A stretch of DNA of 64,000 nt, taken from positions 159,086 to 223,085 of the forward strand of contig CAKNJS010000001.1 of NCBI GenBank assembly GCA_930986645.1. Reading direction: 5' to 3'. Below are positions 50,632 to 59,755 of this stretch, piece by piece (the first letter of the stretch is position 1; the number at the start of each line of letters is the position of its first letter). The position numbers and the translations under genes were made by a program. Under the pieces are notes generated by a model, which was given only the letters and a program-made list of their open reading frames with translations, did no database searches and was not told the DNA's origin. The DNA is from an uncultured Lachnoclostridium sp. GTDB taxonomy: Bacteria > Bacillota > Clostridia > Lachnospirales > Lachnospiraceae.

Positions 50632-52395
50632 GTGAAAAAGATAAAATATCAGACAAAATTTCTTTTATATCATACAGGAATCATGATGCTTCTTATCTTT
50701 GGCATTGTGAGTTGGGTTTACCGGGTTGTAGTTGATGAGATGCGTAGCAGAGAAAGCAGCGATTTCAGGATCATAACGGAGAAAACAGCAACTCAGCTTG
50801 ATACGCTTTACTATGAAATGGACAGAACAGCATTGCAAATTGCTGCGAATCCGGAGATTGTGGAAGTATTTCAAACATTGCCGGGACAAGAAGAGAATTA
50901 TTTTACAGATCATCCGATAGAAAAGAATCAGATGAAAAAACTCCTGGAATCCTATAATTTCAAAAGCGACGGACATGCAAGAATATGTTTGTATAATGCA
51001 GATGACGATTTTGTATGTACGGCAAACCGGGCAGTGACGGATGCAGGAATTACATATTTCTTTCAAAGCGATGGCTATGCGGAAGTAGAGAAATACTTTT
51101 CCGCAGAAGATACGTTTATATACTACAGGCAGCCGGTGGCAGATATTTTGGCATACGGTGAACGCCCGGAATCAAAATATTTTTCTATTATTCGGGAAAT
51201 AAAGGACTATTTTTCTACCAGTTCCAGCTGGGGGTATATCGAAGTGCAGGAATCAACCGATAAAATCGATGAAATATTCTGTGATCTGGGCGATGGAGTG
51301 AAAGTAGAACTTTTGGATCAGAATGGAAATAAATTTTATGAAAGGGCGTCCGATCAGACGAAATGGAATGATCCGGATATTAATAAAGTAAGCATATCCC
51401 TTGAAAATGCGCCATATCAAATTGTGTTTTATAAAAATCCGACAGAATTTCAAGAGTCGGTCAGTCAGTTTTATTTCGCATTTGCGCTCGTGGTAGCTGC
51501 AGTATTTGCGATGGCAGTTCTTTTGGAGAGAATCTTGGTAAAGCATCTCTCAAAGCCGCTTATAGATCTTAACCATTCGCTGAAATCGGTTACCGTAGAT
51601 AATTTACATGTAGATATAGCAGAAGAAGATTCAGAAGATATCGTAATACGTTTGGAAGACTCGTTTAATTCTATGTTGAAGCAGTTAAATGACAGCATAA
51701 ATAAGCAGGCGATGGCCAAAATGAATGAAGTAAAATCACAATTTTTTGCTTTGCAGTCACAGATGAATCCACATTTTCTGCATAATATTCTTGCTATTAT
51801 TTCTATGGAATCACAGATGGGAAGAAACGGAAAAATCCCGGATATCTGCAGAAGACTGGGAAAAATTTTAAGATATAATGCGAAAATGGGTGACGGACAC
51901 AGTACGATTGCAATGGAGTGCGAGATCGCAGCTGATTATATGGAACTTATGAAAATCCGGTATGAGGATACGTTTGAATACAGTGTCAATGTAGATCCAG
52001 CAGCAGAATGTGTTAGTATTCCTAAATTGATTATACAGCCTTTATGCGAAAATTGTTTTCAACACGGACTGAAATATGTTGATCATGTATGGAAAATACA
52101 AATTCTGGCATGGGTTGAAGGCAGAAAATGGTTTATTACTGTCAGAGATAATGGAAATGGATTTTCAGATGAATTTTTACAGAAATTTGAGGAGAATAGA
52201 ATTGCATGGTATGACGGAGAAGTCAAAGACGTACTGGAAAACCTTTCTATAGGTGGTCTGTGCATCCCAAACATTTATACGCGTATGAAAATTGATTATG
52301 GTGAAGGATTTTGTTTTAAAATATTTAATGATAATGGCGCAGTAATTACACTTGGGGGCGAAATAGATGATAACGGTTTTAGTAGCGGAAGATGA
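50632..52395 (+). CDS. YesM-type sensor histidine kinase
   Basis: The 587-residue kinase has two membrane helices (about 10-31 and 279-302) around an extracellular sensing domain, then a HAMP segment (about 303-355). A His_kinase domain follows with SQMNPHFLHNILAIIS (phosphoacceptor H381) and an ATPase domain with VRDNGNGF. Kinases of this class pair with AraC-type regulators to control glycan-use genes. The start is GTG behind GGAGGG. It overlaps the regulator gene by 29 bp. Confidence 0.92.
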   Translation: MKKIKYQTKFLLYHTGIMMLLIFGIVSWVYRVVVDEMRSRESSDFRIITEKTATQLDTLYYEMDRTALQIAANPEIVEVFQTLPGQEENYFTDHPIEKNQMKKLLESYNFKSDGHARICLYNADDDFVCTANRAVTDAGITYFFQSDGYAEVEKYFSAEDTFIYYRQPVADILAYGERPESKYFSIIREIKDYFSTSSSWGYIEVQESTDKIDEIFCDLGDGVKVELLDQNGNKFYERASDQTKWNDPDINKVSISLENAPYQIVFYKNPTEFQESVSQFYFAFALVVAAVFAMAVLLERILVKHLSKPLIDLNHSLKSVTVDNLHVDIAEEDSEDIVIRLEDSFNSMLKQLNDSINKQAMAKMNEVKSQFFALQSQMNPHFLHNILAIISMESQMGRNGKIPDICRRLGKILRYNAKMGDGHSTIAMECEIAADYMELMKIRYEDTFEYSVNVDPAAECVSIPKLIIQPLCENCFQHGLKYVDHVWKIQILAWVEGRKWFITVRDNGNGFSDEFLQKFEENRIAWYDGEVKDVLENLSIGGLCIPNIYTRMKIDYGEGFCFKIFNDNGAVITLGGEIDDNGFSSGR

Positions 52396-53851
52396 GAAAC
52401 CTCTATTAAGAGGAATAAAAAAGTTCATTGAAGAGATAGATTCAAGGTTTACTGTAGTGAAATGTGCAGTAAACGGTAAAGAAGCGATGGATTATCTGAG
52501 TGTAAATCAAGTGGATGTCGTGTTTACGGATATCAATATGCCTCTCGTGGATGGTTTGGAATTGATGAAGTATCTGAGAGAGGAACATCCGGAAACAGTC
52601 GTGATTGTAATCAGCGGCTATAGTGATTTTGAATATGCACAGAAGGCAATCCGATATGGAGTAAAAGAATACCTTCTTAAACCAATAGTAAAAGATGAAC
52701 TGGCGGTTATCCTAAAACATATTTGGGAATCTTTCGAAAACAGTAAGCAAAACTTAGAGAAGAGTCGTCTGCAAAACGCAGTTTATCACGGGAAACAGGA
52801 GAACATACAGGAGGAAAAAGTCCAGATTGCATATGCGTGTGCAGGTCCGTTTATTAAAGAGGGACTTGAAGAAAGTGTTGCAGAGTGCGATTTTTGGCAG
52901 GGAGTCGACGTCGAGAAGACGGCTTGCGATATGCTTCCGGGAGATTTGCATATATATTGTTTTGAAAAGAATCAGGCAAATGAACGTATCATTCTGCTGG
53001 TAATGGAGAATGAAATTAATATGAAGGATTTCTCAAAACAGTTTGTTGCAGCCATGGAGCAAAGGGAAATCCCTGTAACAGTCGCATATAATCAGGATCG
53101 TATAGGACTTAAAGACATTTCATCCGTAAGCAGGACGCTCAGAAGATGTATACAAAGAAATATCATCGTAGGAGAGGGAAGCTGCTGGAGTATAGAGGAA
53201 AATGAGAAGAAAAACAATATAAATAACCTGTTGTTTTCCACACGGGGTATAGCCGGGAAAAGTGTTGAGCTGGCATTAAAACAATTTGATTCAGCGATAC
53301 ACGGCGGGAGTATACGGCAGGAAGAATGCCGCAGATGGCTGTCAGCGCTGCTTTCCTGTTTTATGCCGGAGTATCAGGAGGAAGATAACAGAAGTCAGCT
53401 TGAGGAGATGATTGCAAACCTGTTTCTATATTCGGCAAATATAGGGGATCTGAGCCGGAATCTAAGACAGATGCTGGATAAAAAGCAGTTATATAAGAAA
53501 GAAAACACAACAGCCAATATTATGGAGGAAATGGAAAGCTATATAAGAAAGCATATGACAGAAACTGTTACAGCGGCTGACTTGGCGGAAAGGTTTGGCC
53601 TGGTCGCGCCGTACTTAAGTAAACTGTTCAAAGAATACAGTGGATATACTCCTGCGCAATATCTCCAGAAAATCCGGCTTGATCGGGCAAAACAACTGCT
53701 TCAATCGGAGCAGAATTATCTCGCAAAGGATGTGGCAGAAATAGTAGGTTATCCAAATCCTTTATATTTTTCAAAAGTTTTTAAAAAGAACGTTGGCATA
53801 TATCCTTCGGAATATCGGAGAAAATACAGGGAGGAGAAAGAAAACAAATGA
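52367..53851 (+). CDS. YesN-type response regulator with AraC DNA-binding domain
   Basis: The 494-residue protein has an N-terminal receiver domain (acidic pocket EDE at 8-10, phosphoacceptor D55 in VVFTDINMP, K106-region LLKPI). A variable middle follows, and a C-terminal AraC double helix-turn-helix occupies about 390-490 (VTAADLAERFGLVAPYLSKLFKEYSGYTP, then VAEIVGYPNPLYFSKVFKKNVG). It is the partner of the overlapping kinase and probably activates the glycan locus. It overlaps the GH20 gene by 4 bp. Confidence 0.92.
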   Translation: MITVLVAEDEKPLLRGIKKFIEEIDSRFTVVKCAVNGKEAMDYLSVNQVDVVFTDINMPLVDGLELMKYLREEHPETVVIVISGYSDFEYAQKAIRYGVKEYLLKPIVKDELAVILKHIWESFENSKQNLEKSRLQNAVYHGKQENIQEEKVQIAYACAGPFIKEGLEESVAECDFWQGVDVEKTACDMLPGDLHIYCFEKNQANERIILLVMENEINMKDFSKQFVAAMEQREIPVTVAYNQDRIGLKDISSVSRTLRRCIQRNIIVGEGSCWSIEENEKKNNINNLLFSTRGIAGKSVELALKQFDSAIHGGSIRQEECRRWLSALLSCFMPEYQEEDNRSQLEEMIANLFLYSANIGDLSRNLRQMLDKKQLYKKENTTANIMEEMESYIRKHMTETVTAADLAERFGLVAPYLSKLFKEYSGYTPAQYLQKIRLDRAKQLLQSEQNYLAKDVAEIVGYPNPLYFSKVFKKNVGIYPSEYRRKYREEKENK

Positions 53852-55755
53852 AATTTGATCTTAGCAGAATGAATCCGAATCTGACAGATTCAGCGACTGA
53901 ATTTTTGAGTCATTTGGGATATATGACGAAGACAGGAGGTACTTGCATTGAATGGAAGTGTGATCCGGTGGCAGATCATCTGAGGGTCGAGTACAATGAC
54001 GGCACTTTATTGATTACAGGTAGAGAGAATGTTCATTTCTACAGGGGATTGACTTTGTTTCTATCAGAGATTACGGAATACAGAGATAATTGCACGGAGT
54101 TTAAAAGGGAGGAGCAGATTTTTTTCAAAGAGACCGGAGTTATGCTTGACTGTTCAAGAAATGGTGCGTCTAATATCAGATTTCTCAAACGAATGATCCG
54201 CTTTTGCGCCGCTTGCGGAATGAATCAGTTATATCTGTATATGGAAGATATGTATGAAATACCGGATCATCCATATTTTGGAGCTTATCGCGGCAGATTT
54301 AAACATGATGAGCTTAAAGAAATCGACCGGTATGGAATGGGATTTGGTGTAGAGATTATTCCGGCAATACAGACTTTGGCTCATATGCATACTTATCTGC
54401 GTTGGGCTGAAGCGCAGCAACTGAAAGACACAGATGATATTCTACTTGTTGGAAGTCCTGAGACGGATGCTTTTGTAGAGTCTATGATCAGAAACGCGTC
54501 CAGTTCGTTTTCGACAAAAAAGATTCATGTGGGAATGGATGAGGCTGATTTACTTGGTCTTGGCAGATATTTGCGGATACATGGTTATGATGACAGATAT
54601 AAAATTATGATAAAACATTTAAAATCAGTGTGCCGTGTCTGCAAAGATCTCGGATTGAAGCCGATGATCTGGGGCGATATGTTTTTCCGGTTGAAATCAC
54701 CTACGGGGGATTATTATGATTTACCAGAAGAAACAACCTTTGATGAAAACATCGCAGTGCCTGATGAGCTGGAACTTGTATATTGGGATTACTATCATCA
54801 TACTCAAAAGGAATATGAAAAAAATATATATCTCCATCATAAAATTACAGAGCGGGTTAGATTTGCAGCAGGCGGATGGACATGGAACGGAATCTCCCCC
54901 AATTACAGCAAAGCAGAGAAAACAATAGCTTCTGGAATTGTGGCATGCAAGAAGTTGGGGATTACGAGAGCTTTCTGTACATTTTGGTTTGACAATGGTA
55001 CAGAGACGCCTTTGCAGACCGCCTGGTATTCGATATCATATTTTGCACAACAGTGTTATGGTGAAGAGGAAAATGCAACGGATAGAATGCTGCAAATGCT
55101 GACGGGAACAGGTATAAAACAATACCAGCTATTGGATCGATTTGATACTGTAAGCGGAACCTCAAAAGAAAATGAAAATGCGGATAATCCCTCAAAATAT
55201 ATTTTTTATCAGGATGTCCTGTTGGGATTATTTGACGCACAAATAGCAGACGCTGCTCTTTCAGATCATTATAAAAATTTGGCAGAAGAATTAAGAAGTC
55301 AGATAGATACCATAAAAAATATACATACAGAAAAACTGTTCTCTTACTATTGCATTTTGGCAGATACATTATCTATAAAAGCAGAGCTTGGGATAGAGAT
55401 TTGTAGAGCTTATAGAAGCAATGCTAAAGAAAAAATGATATCTCTCTGTAAGAAATTGGATGAATGCGCAGAAAAGGCGGAAATGCTTAGGAGAATGAGA
55501 GGAGAAATATGGTTTTACGAATGCCGTCCGTTTGGTTTTGAAATATTGGATATCAGATTTGGCGCGGTATCAATCCGATTACGAAGCGCAAGGAAACGTT
55601 TAGAATCATGGATTGATGGATACGTTGAGCGTATAGAAGAACTGGAAGAACCAAGACTCTTGTTTGCAGAAGATAAAAATAATCCGGCGCACAGGCAATG
55701 TGCTGCGGGTTTTTGGGAAAACATTGTAAGTGCAGGTAATATAGCAGGAATATAA
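53848..55755 (+). CDS. GH20 family beta-N-acetylhexosaminidase-like enzyme
   Basis: The 635-residue protein has an N-terminal alpha-beta domain (about 1-95), a TIM barrel with the GH20 catalytic pair D231-E232 in KKIHVGMDEADLLG, and a helical C-terminal part (about 430-635), as in GH20C-type exo-hexosaminidases. It lacks a signal peptide, so it acts in the cytoplasm on imported saccharides. It would remove terminal GlcNAc or GalNAc. It is coupled to the response regulator by an ATGA overlap. With GH16 outside and GH20 inside, an amino-sugar-containing host or microbial glycan is the likely target. Confidence 0.87.
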   Translation: MKFDLSRMNPNLTDSATEFLSHLGYMTKTGGTCIEWKCDPVADHLRVEYNDGTLLITGRENVHFYRGLTLFLSEITEYRDNCTEFKREEQIFFKETGVMLDCSRNGASNIRFLKRMIRFCAACGMNQLYLYMEDMYEIPDHPYFGAYRGRFKHDELKEIDRYGMGFGVEIIPAIQTLAHMHTYLRWAEAQQLKDTDDILLVGSPETDAFVESMIRNASSSFSTKKIHVGMDEADLLGLGRYLRIHGYDDRYKIMIKHLKSVCRVCKDLGLKPMIWGDMFFRLKSPTGDYYDLPEETTFDENIAVPDELELVYWDYYHHTQKEYEKNIYLHHKITERVRFAAGGWTWNGISPNYSKAEKTIASGIVACKKLGITRAFCTFWFDNGTETPLQTAWYSISYFAQQCYGEEENATDRMLQMLTGTGIKQYQLLDRFDTVSGTSKENENADNPSKYIFYQDVLLGLFDAQIADAALSDHYKNLAEELRSQIDTIKNIHTEKLFSYYCILADTLSIKAELGIEICRAYRSNAKEKMISLCKKLDECAEKAEMLRRMRGEIWFYECRPFGFEILDIRFGAVSIRLRSARKRLESWIDGYVERIEELEEPRLLFAEDKNNPAHRQCAAGFWENIVSAGNIAGI

Positions 55756-55774
55756 GAAAGGATGGAGTACATAT

Positions 55775-57625
55775 ATGGAGTTTATCGTTAATATTATTCA
55801 TCGTCCAGAGATGGTGCCGGAGTACGCAGAGAAGGTGACCGGTCACGGGAAAGAGGAGGATATCGGAAGAAAATCTCTTCTAACAGAGTCTCTCGATATC
55901 TTTAAATTCCAGCAGGAGACTGCGCATAAGAACGGGTTGAAGACGACGATCCAGATGACGTATGCTTCTTTGTTTAACGAAGAGGCGATCCGGATCGCGA
56001 AAGAAGATCACGAAAAATACGGTGATGAGATCGCGCTTTCACTGCTCGGTCTCCCCTGTACAGAGTTCCGGGAGAAATATAAGACGAAAGATTTCTGTAT
56101 TTGGATGTTCTCCATGGAAGACAAGAAGTCGATCGTGGACGATGTGTTCGGGAAATTCTATGACACATTCGGTTTCTATCCGGAGTCAACCGGTTCCTAC
56201 TATATGGATGCGGAACTGACAAACTATATCAAGGAAAAGTATCCGTCCGTAAAATGTGAGATCGCGACCTGTTGGGAGGAAGGACCAAAGGCGTACCATA
56301 CGTGTAATAATTCGTGGTATACCCTGTTCGATGGAGGTCCGTGGAATCCGTGGATTCCTTCAAAGCAGAATACACATGCACCGGCAGCTAATGAGGCGGA
56401 GGACAGCGGCGTTGTAGCAATTCCTCATCTCTCCCGTGATCTGCTGGCATGTTACGACGGTAACGGTTCCAACTTCGGAACCCATCCACAGAATGTGCTG
56501 CGCGGAATGATTTATGATACAAAGACATGGGAGTACCCGTATCTGTATAACCTCATCGATCAGTACCGTGCGCTTGAGAAGTACAACAATGGTTATGCCT
56601 ACAATATGATGTTTGTGGGTCCGGGCTGGCTCAATAAGATGGGACGCTGGGAGGCGCCCTACGAACTGCTCAAAAAGTCCTATGAGGACGGCATGGCATA
56701 TTACGGACAGCTCAAAAAAGAAAGAAAACTTGTAGATATGACAATGGTGGAGTTCGCAGATTATTACCGGCAGAAAAAGACTTATACAGAGCCGGAGTGC
56801 GCTCTGTGGAGAGATATTCTCTACGGCTCGGATAAACAGGTGTTCTGGTACTGTGATCCGTATATGAGAGCCTGCGTCAATATGGATCAGGGCGGCGCGA
56901 TCGTAGATCTGCGTCCGTATGCAGCTAAACTGAAATGGGAAGTGGGAATCGGGACAAAGCATGTACAGGATGCGTCCTATCCGTTTTTGATCCAGGAGAA
57001 ATACAGAGCCGGATACTTTACACATTATGCAGGTGAAGGGACAGTCCGCAGCGCGAAACTCACTTATAAAGGCGAAGAAGTTGATCTGTGCCTGTGCCGG
57101 ACAAAAGCACATTTCTCTGAAAAAGAGATGGAGGAAGGAAAGAAAAAGCGAATCCTGACGCTTGATCCGGTAGACATTGAATTTCGGGATTTGACTGTAA
57201 AGCTTCAGACAAGAGTAATCTTTGCAGAGGGCGAGTCGGATATCCAGATTGAGAGAAATATCCTTGAGATGAGCGACCCGTTCGCAAAAGTCGAGCTCAA
57301 CGAGTACATGGTGGCATGCTACGGTACGACCGAGTACCCGGAGGATATGACAGGCATCACTCTTGCGTGCACAAAAGCAGGAGAAGAGAAGACGATCAGC
57401 TATGAATATAAATGCAGAGAAGCTGATATGGAAAGTGCTGACAGTGTCAGTGCAGTGATCCCGGAGATTGAGACGAAAGTCTCTATGAGCATGGACAAAA
57501 AAGAGGCAAAAGGCTATGTCCGCGAGGGATATGCATTTTCCCCGATGTTCACGCTCGGATATACGACAGAAGTTTCTGATAAGGAGGTAGTGACCACATG
57601 GCTCAGGCTGGAAAAGGCAGATTAA
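55775..57625 (+). CDS. Unrecognised 616-residue cytosolic protein in the glycan locus
   Basis: No signal peptide or membrane segment is visible. The N-terminal half looks like an alpha/beta barrel with many aromatic and acidic residues. Examples are KTTIQMTYASLF, GFYPESTGSYYMDAELTNYI, CEIATCWEEGPKAYHT, LFDGGPWNPWIPSK and GNGSNFGTHPQN. The second half (about 370-616) is beta-rich. This is compatible with a GH57/GH38-like or deacetylase-like barrel plus a beta-sandwich, but no family signature is certain. Its codon use is more GC-rich than the genes before it, suggesting a different origin. It overlaps the zinc-ribbon gene by 28 bp. A carbohydrate-active role is inferred from place and composition only. 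Confidence 0.7.
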   Translation: MEFIVNIIHRPEMVPEYAEKVTGHGKEEDIGRKSLLTESLDIFKFQQETAHKNGLKTTIQMTYASLFNEEAIRIAKEDHEKYGDEIALSLLGLPCTEFREKYKTKDFCIWMFSMEDKKSIVDDVFGKFYDTFGFYPESTGSYYMDAELTNYIKEKYPSVKCEIATCWEEGPKAYHTCNNSWYTLFDGGPWNPWIPSKQNTHAPAANEAEDSGVVAIPHLSRDLLACYDGNGSNFGTHPQNVLRGMIYDTKTWEYPYLYNLIDQYRALEKYNNGYAYNMMFVGPGWLNKMGRWEAPYELLKKSYEDGMAYYGQLKKERKLVDMTMVEFADYYRQKKTYTEPECALWRDILYGSDKQVFWYCDPYMRACVNMDQGGAIVDLRPYAAKLKWEVGIGTKHVQDASYPFLIQEKYRAGYFTHYAGEGTVRSAKLTYKGEEVDLCLCRTKAHFSEKEMEEGKKKRILTLDPVDIEFRDLTVKLQTRVIFAEGESDIQIERNILEMSDPFAKVELNEYMVACYGTTEYPEDMTGITLACTKAGEEKTISYEYKCREADMESADSVSAVIPEIETKVSMSMDKKEAKGYVREGYAFSPMFTLGYTTEVSDKEVVTTWLRLEKAD

Positions 57626-57810
57626 ATTACCGCTGCCCGATGTGTTTTATGAGAGATCTTGATATTGATATGTTTTACGACAAGGATAAAGACGAGTACT
57701 ACTGTATCCGTTGCCAGTACACGGGCAATGAAGAAGATGTACTTAAGAGAAATGAAGTTGTCCGCATAAAATATGGGGCAATGATGAAACGGTTTGATTT
57801 TGGCTTATAG
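57598..57810 (+). CDS. Small zinc-ribbon protein
   Basis: This 70-residue protein has two cysteine pairs (CPMCFMRDLDIDMFY with CxxC, and CIRCQY with CxxC), forming a zinc ribbon. AAGGAGG lies 10 nt before the ATG inside the end of the preceding gene. It is not known from the families I recognise. The coupling to the unrecognised 616-residue protein suggests joint function. Confidence 0.7.
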   Translation: MAQAGKGRLNYRCPMCFMRDLDIDMFYDKDKDEYYCIRCQYTGNEEDVLKRNEVVRIKYGAMMKRFDFGL

Positions 57811-57962
57811 CGATATTAGAAATTATACATTAAATGGAAGAATTAAAATGATAATTGCGTCCTTTAATAAAATGTGTACTTTTTGGGATAATATTTCATA
57901 GAAGAATTATATGAATGATACATTATGAAAAAATTGTAAGTCCACTTCTCTAGAATATAGCA

Positions 57963-58002
57963 ACTTCCACCATATAAAAAAACAAATTGTTATGGTGGAA
58001 GT
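57963..58002. repeat. Perfect 12-bp inverted repeat
   Basis: ACTTCCACCATA and TATGGTGGAAGT flank a 16-nt A-rich loop. It could be a terminator for the zinc-ribbon gene without a T-run, or the ends of a lost mini-element. Confidence 0.6.
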
Positions 58003-58020
58003 GCTTTGTGGTGTGCATTT

Positions 58021-58054
58021 CCCTCTAACAGAGTTTTGTTAGGAGGGATTTTTT
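58021..58054 (+). terminator. Intrinsic terminator in the cargo-backbone junction
   Basis: The stem CCCTCTAACA/TGTTAGGAGGG (58021-58030 with 58037-58047, one bulge) is followed by T6. Confidence 0.75.
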
Positions 58055-58223
58055 ATGCGCTGGAGCATTTCGCGCAGTGCGCTGCCGATTAGAAGCGGCG
58101 CTTATTGATCATACGGAAAGAGTGACAAACAATCTAATCTTTGTGTATGGGGCGATCTGAATGAAAAGGGATCAGTTCATACATTACGTATTGAACTATC
58201 AGGATATGAATATGATTTAAAGA

Positions 58224-58276
58224 AAGACATATCTCTTTTTCGGCTGATAAAGTCGAAGAAAGCATATGTCTTTTTT
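58224..58276 (+). terminator. Long intrinsic terminator upstream of the sigma-like gene
   Basis: An outer stem (58224-58232 with 58264-58272) and inner stem (58234-58244 with 58252-58262) give a long hairpin followed by T6, about 90 bp before the sigma-like gene. Confidence 0.7.
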
Positions 58277-58323
58277 ATACGGTGCAGGTACTTTTGTGAA
58301 AAATGTCGAGATCCTCCCATTTG

Positions 58324-58348
58324 ATCTGAAACTCATTGAATTTCAGAT
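58324..58348. promoter_or_regulatory. Inverted repeat before the sigma-like gene
   Basis: ATCTGAAA (58324-58331) and TTTCAGAT (58341-58348) lie just before the AACGGAGG of the sigma-like gene. It may be an operator or an RNA hairpin limiting translation. Confidence 0.45.
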
Positions 58349-58366
58349 TGAACGGAGGATAAACGC

Positions 58367-58837
58367 ATGGATGAGAAACGTCCTAAAAGAAGAAAAGATA
58401 AAGACAACCCATATACACTGAGCTGTCGAGATGGTAGATACTACATAACATTTAAGGATGGGCAGTCGGTGGAACAATGTATAGAGATTAGTGAAGAACT
58501 GTTTCAGGTATTTGACCGTTTTGAGCTGGATGATTTACGACATATACACGTTGTTGAACGTCATATGGAGCATTCAGTAGTATACGAGAAAACGTTGTAT
58601 AAAAGATCGGGAAGATATGAGGAAAGCGCAGAAGATAAAGTGATCTGGAGCCTTACAGTGCGTGAACTTTATTCTGCCATTTCTTTATTACCGGAAGTAG
58701 AAAAAAGAAGGCTGGTATTCAAGTATTTTGTAGGAATGACTTATAAGAAAATTGCAGAGATTGAGCAGACATCTATTTCTTCAGTAGTAAGGTCTATCTC
58801 GGCTGCTAAGAAAAAAATTAAAAAAATTTTGGAATAA
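58367..58837 (+). CDS. Sigma-70-like regulator of the ICE (region 4 type)
   Basis: The 156-residue protein has a C-terminal sigma region 4 helix-turn-helix (LTVRELYSAISLLPEVEKRRLVFKYFVGMTYKKIAEIEQTSISSVVRSISAAKKKIKKIL). Its N-terminal half lacks a clear region 2. Such proteins are near the integrase in Tn916- and Tn1549-like elements and are thought to control excision or transfer genes. GGAGG precedes the ATG. Confidence 0.85.
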   Translation: MDEKRPKRRKDKDNPYTLSCRDGRYYITFKDGQSVEQCIEISEELFQVFDRFELDDLRHIHVVERHMEHSVVYEKTLYKRSGRYEESAEDKVIWSLTVRELYSAISLLPEVEKRRLVFKYFVGMTYKKIAEIEQTSISSVVRSISAAKKKIKKILE

Positions 58838-59372
58838 GCCGGAAAAAACAGGCTCTGAGTGGGGAAACACATGAGAGAGTAATTCTTTCAACTGTTTCCC
58901 CGCTAATGGGGAACGGGTATGCACCTTGACAATTTCATACCCATTCATCAGGTACATTCCTGTTGCTATCGTGATGAGCGTAAGCCACGTTAGCCGGTAC
59001 GCCATGATCCGAGTCACAGAACAGCGCAATTCTCACATCTCCTATGGTTAAAATGATTGACGGCTGTATGTCACTTCCGGGGAGCGATAACTGCCGGGCT
59101 ACAACTGTCAGTATGCTGCTGACAGGGCGATAATAGGTAACAGGCATAATGATACTCCTGTCCGGTCATAAAGTCGAGTGCATAAAATAGAAGAAGTGCG
59201 CCGCAACAAGTGAGGGCAGTTCCGGGCGATCCCCGGAAGGGCTTTTGATCCCGTGGAGCTGTAAAGCAGACAGCCGCCTGATGACTTCCCTGTGCCATTT
59301 ACGGTACAAAAGAGCCGGGGTGTCGAGGACAAATAGGCAGAATACTTACTCGTTTTAGAGGGAGACATTTAT
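58838..59372. other. Region between the sigma-like and mazF-like genes
   Basis: The 535 bp hold one plausible minus-strand small gene (58935-59147), a hairpin CTGTCAG/CTGACAG (59105-59111 with 59119-59125) and GC-rich stems near 59217-59240. No plus-strand gene longer than about 25 codons with a ribosome site is visible, and no antitoxin or excisionase is recognised. Confidence 0.5.
58935..59147 (-). CDS. Possible small protein on the minus strand
   Basis: The 70-residue frame has AGGAG 8 nt before its ATG on the minus strand. The product has mixed composition (YYRPVSSILTVVARQLSLPGS, IGDVRIALFCDSDHG). No family is recognised. The region is GC-richer than its surroundings. It could also be a remnant of an older mobile gene. 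Confidence 0.4.
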   Translation of the reverse strand: MPVTYYRPVSSILTVVARQLSLPGSDIQPSIILTIGDVRIALFCDSDHGVPANVAYAHHDSNRNVPDEWV

Positions 59373-59720
59373 ATGCCAAAGCAAATATACAGAGGTGAAA
59401 TGTATTACGCGGACTTAAGTCCCGTAATCGGATCAGAGCAGGGCGGTAAACGCCCTGTTCTGATTATACAGAACAATATTGGCAATCTTTACAGTCCCAC
59501 AGTAATCGTAGCAGCCATGACGGGAAAAGTAAGACGAAAAGCAAAGTTACCCACACACTTCATAGTGAACAATTACAGTGGGCTTGGAGAAGATTCGATT
59601 ATTTTGTTGGAACAGATACGGACGATTGATAAGAGGCGGCTGAAGAAATATATCGGTCAGATCAGACCGGAGGATATGGAAAGAGTGAACAGGTGCTTGA
59701 AGGTGAGTTTAGGAATATAA
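59373..59720 (+). CDS. MazF/PemK-family endoribonuclease toxin
   Basis: The 115-residue protein has the PemK/MazF fold: RGEMYYADLSPVIGSEQGGKRPVLIIQNN, then TVIVAAMTGK and LLEQIRTIDKRRL. MazF cuts mRNA at short motifs. No MazE-like antitoxin gene lies directly upstream. In ICEs of this kind the gene often sits alone next to the integrase, perhaps for maintenance or regulation. AGGGAG precedes the ATG. Confidence 0.9.
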   Translation: MPKQIYRGEMYYADLSPVIGSEQGGKRPVLIIQNNIGNLYSPTVIVAAMTGKVRRKAKLPTHFIVNNYSGLGEDSIILLEQIRTIDKRRLKKYIGQIRPEDMERVNRCLKVSLGI

Positions 59721-59755
59721 AAGTACATTAAATAGAAAATTAGGGAGGATACTAT

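Larger units (their letters stand above)
57811..58366. other. Non-coding region with three hairpins, probable junction of cargo and backbone
   Basis: The 556 bp are AT-rich at first and carry an inverted repeat (57963-57974 with 57991-58002), a terminator (58021-58054) and a second terminator (58224-58276). A frame from 58109 to 58318 gives protein-like sequence (SYGKSDKQSNLCVWGDLNEKG) but has no start codon and runs through the terminator, so it is at best a gene remnant. Confidence 0.55.

Noticed and set aside
58109..58318. Protein-like frame in the junction region
   Set aside because: It starts directly after a stop codon without any ATG, GTG or TTG, and crosses a strong terminator; kept only as a possible remnant.
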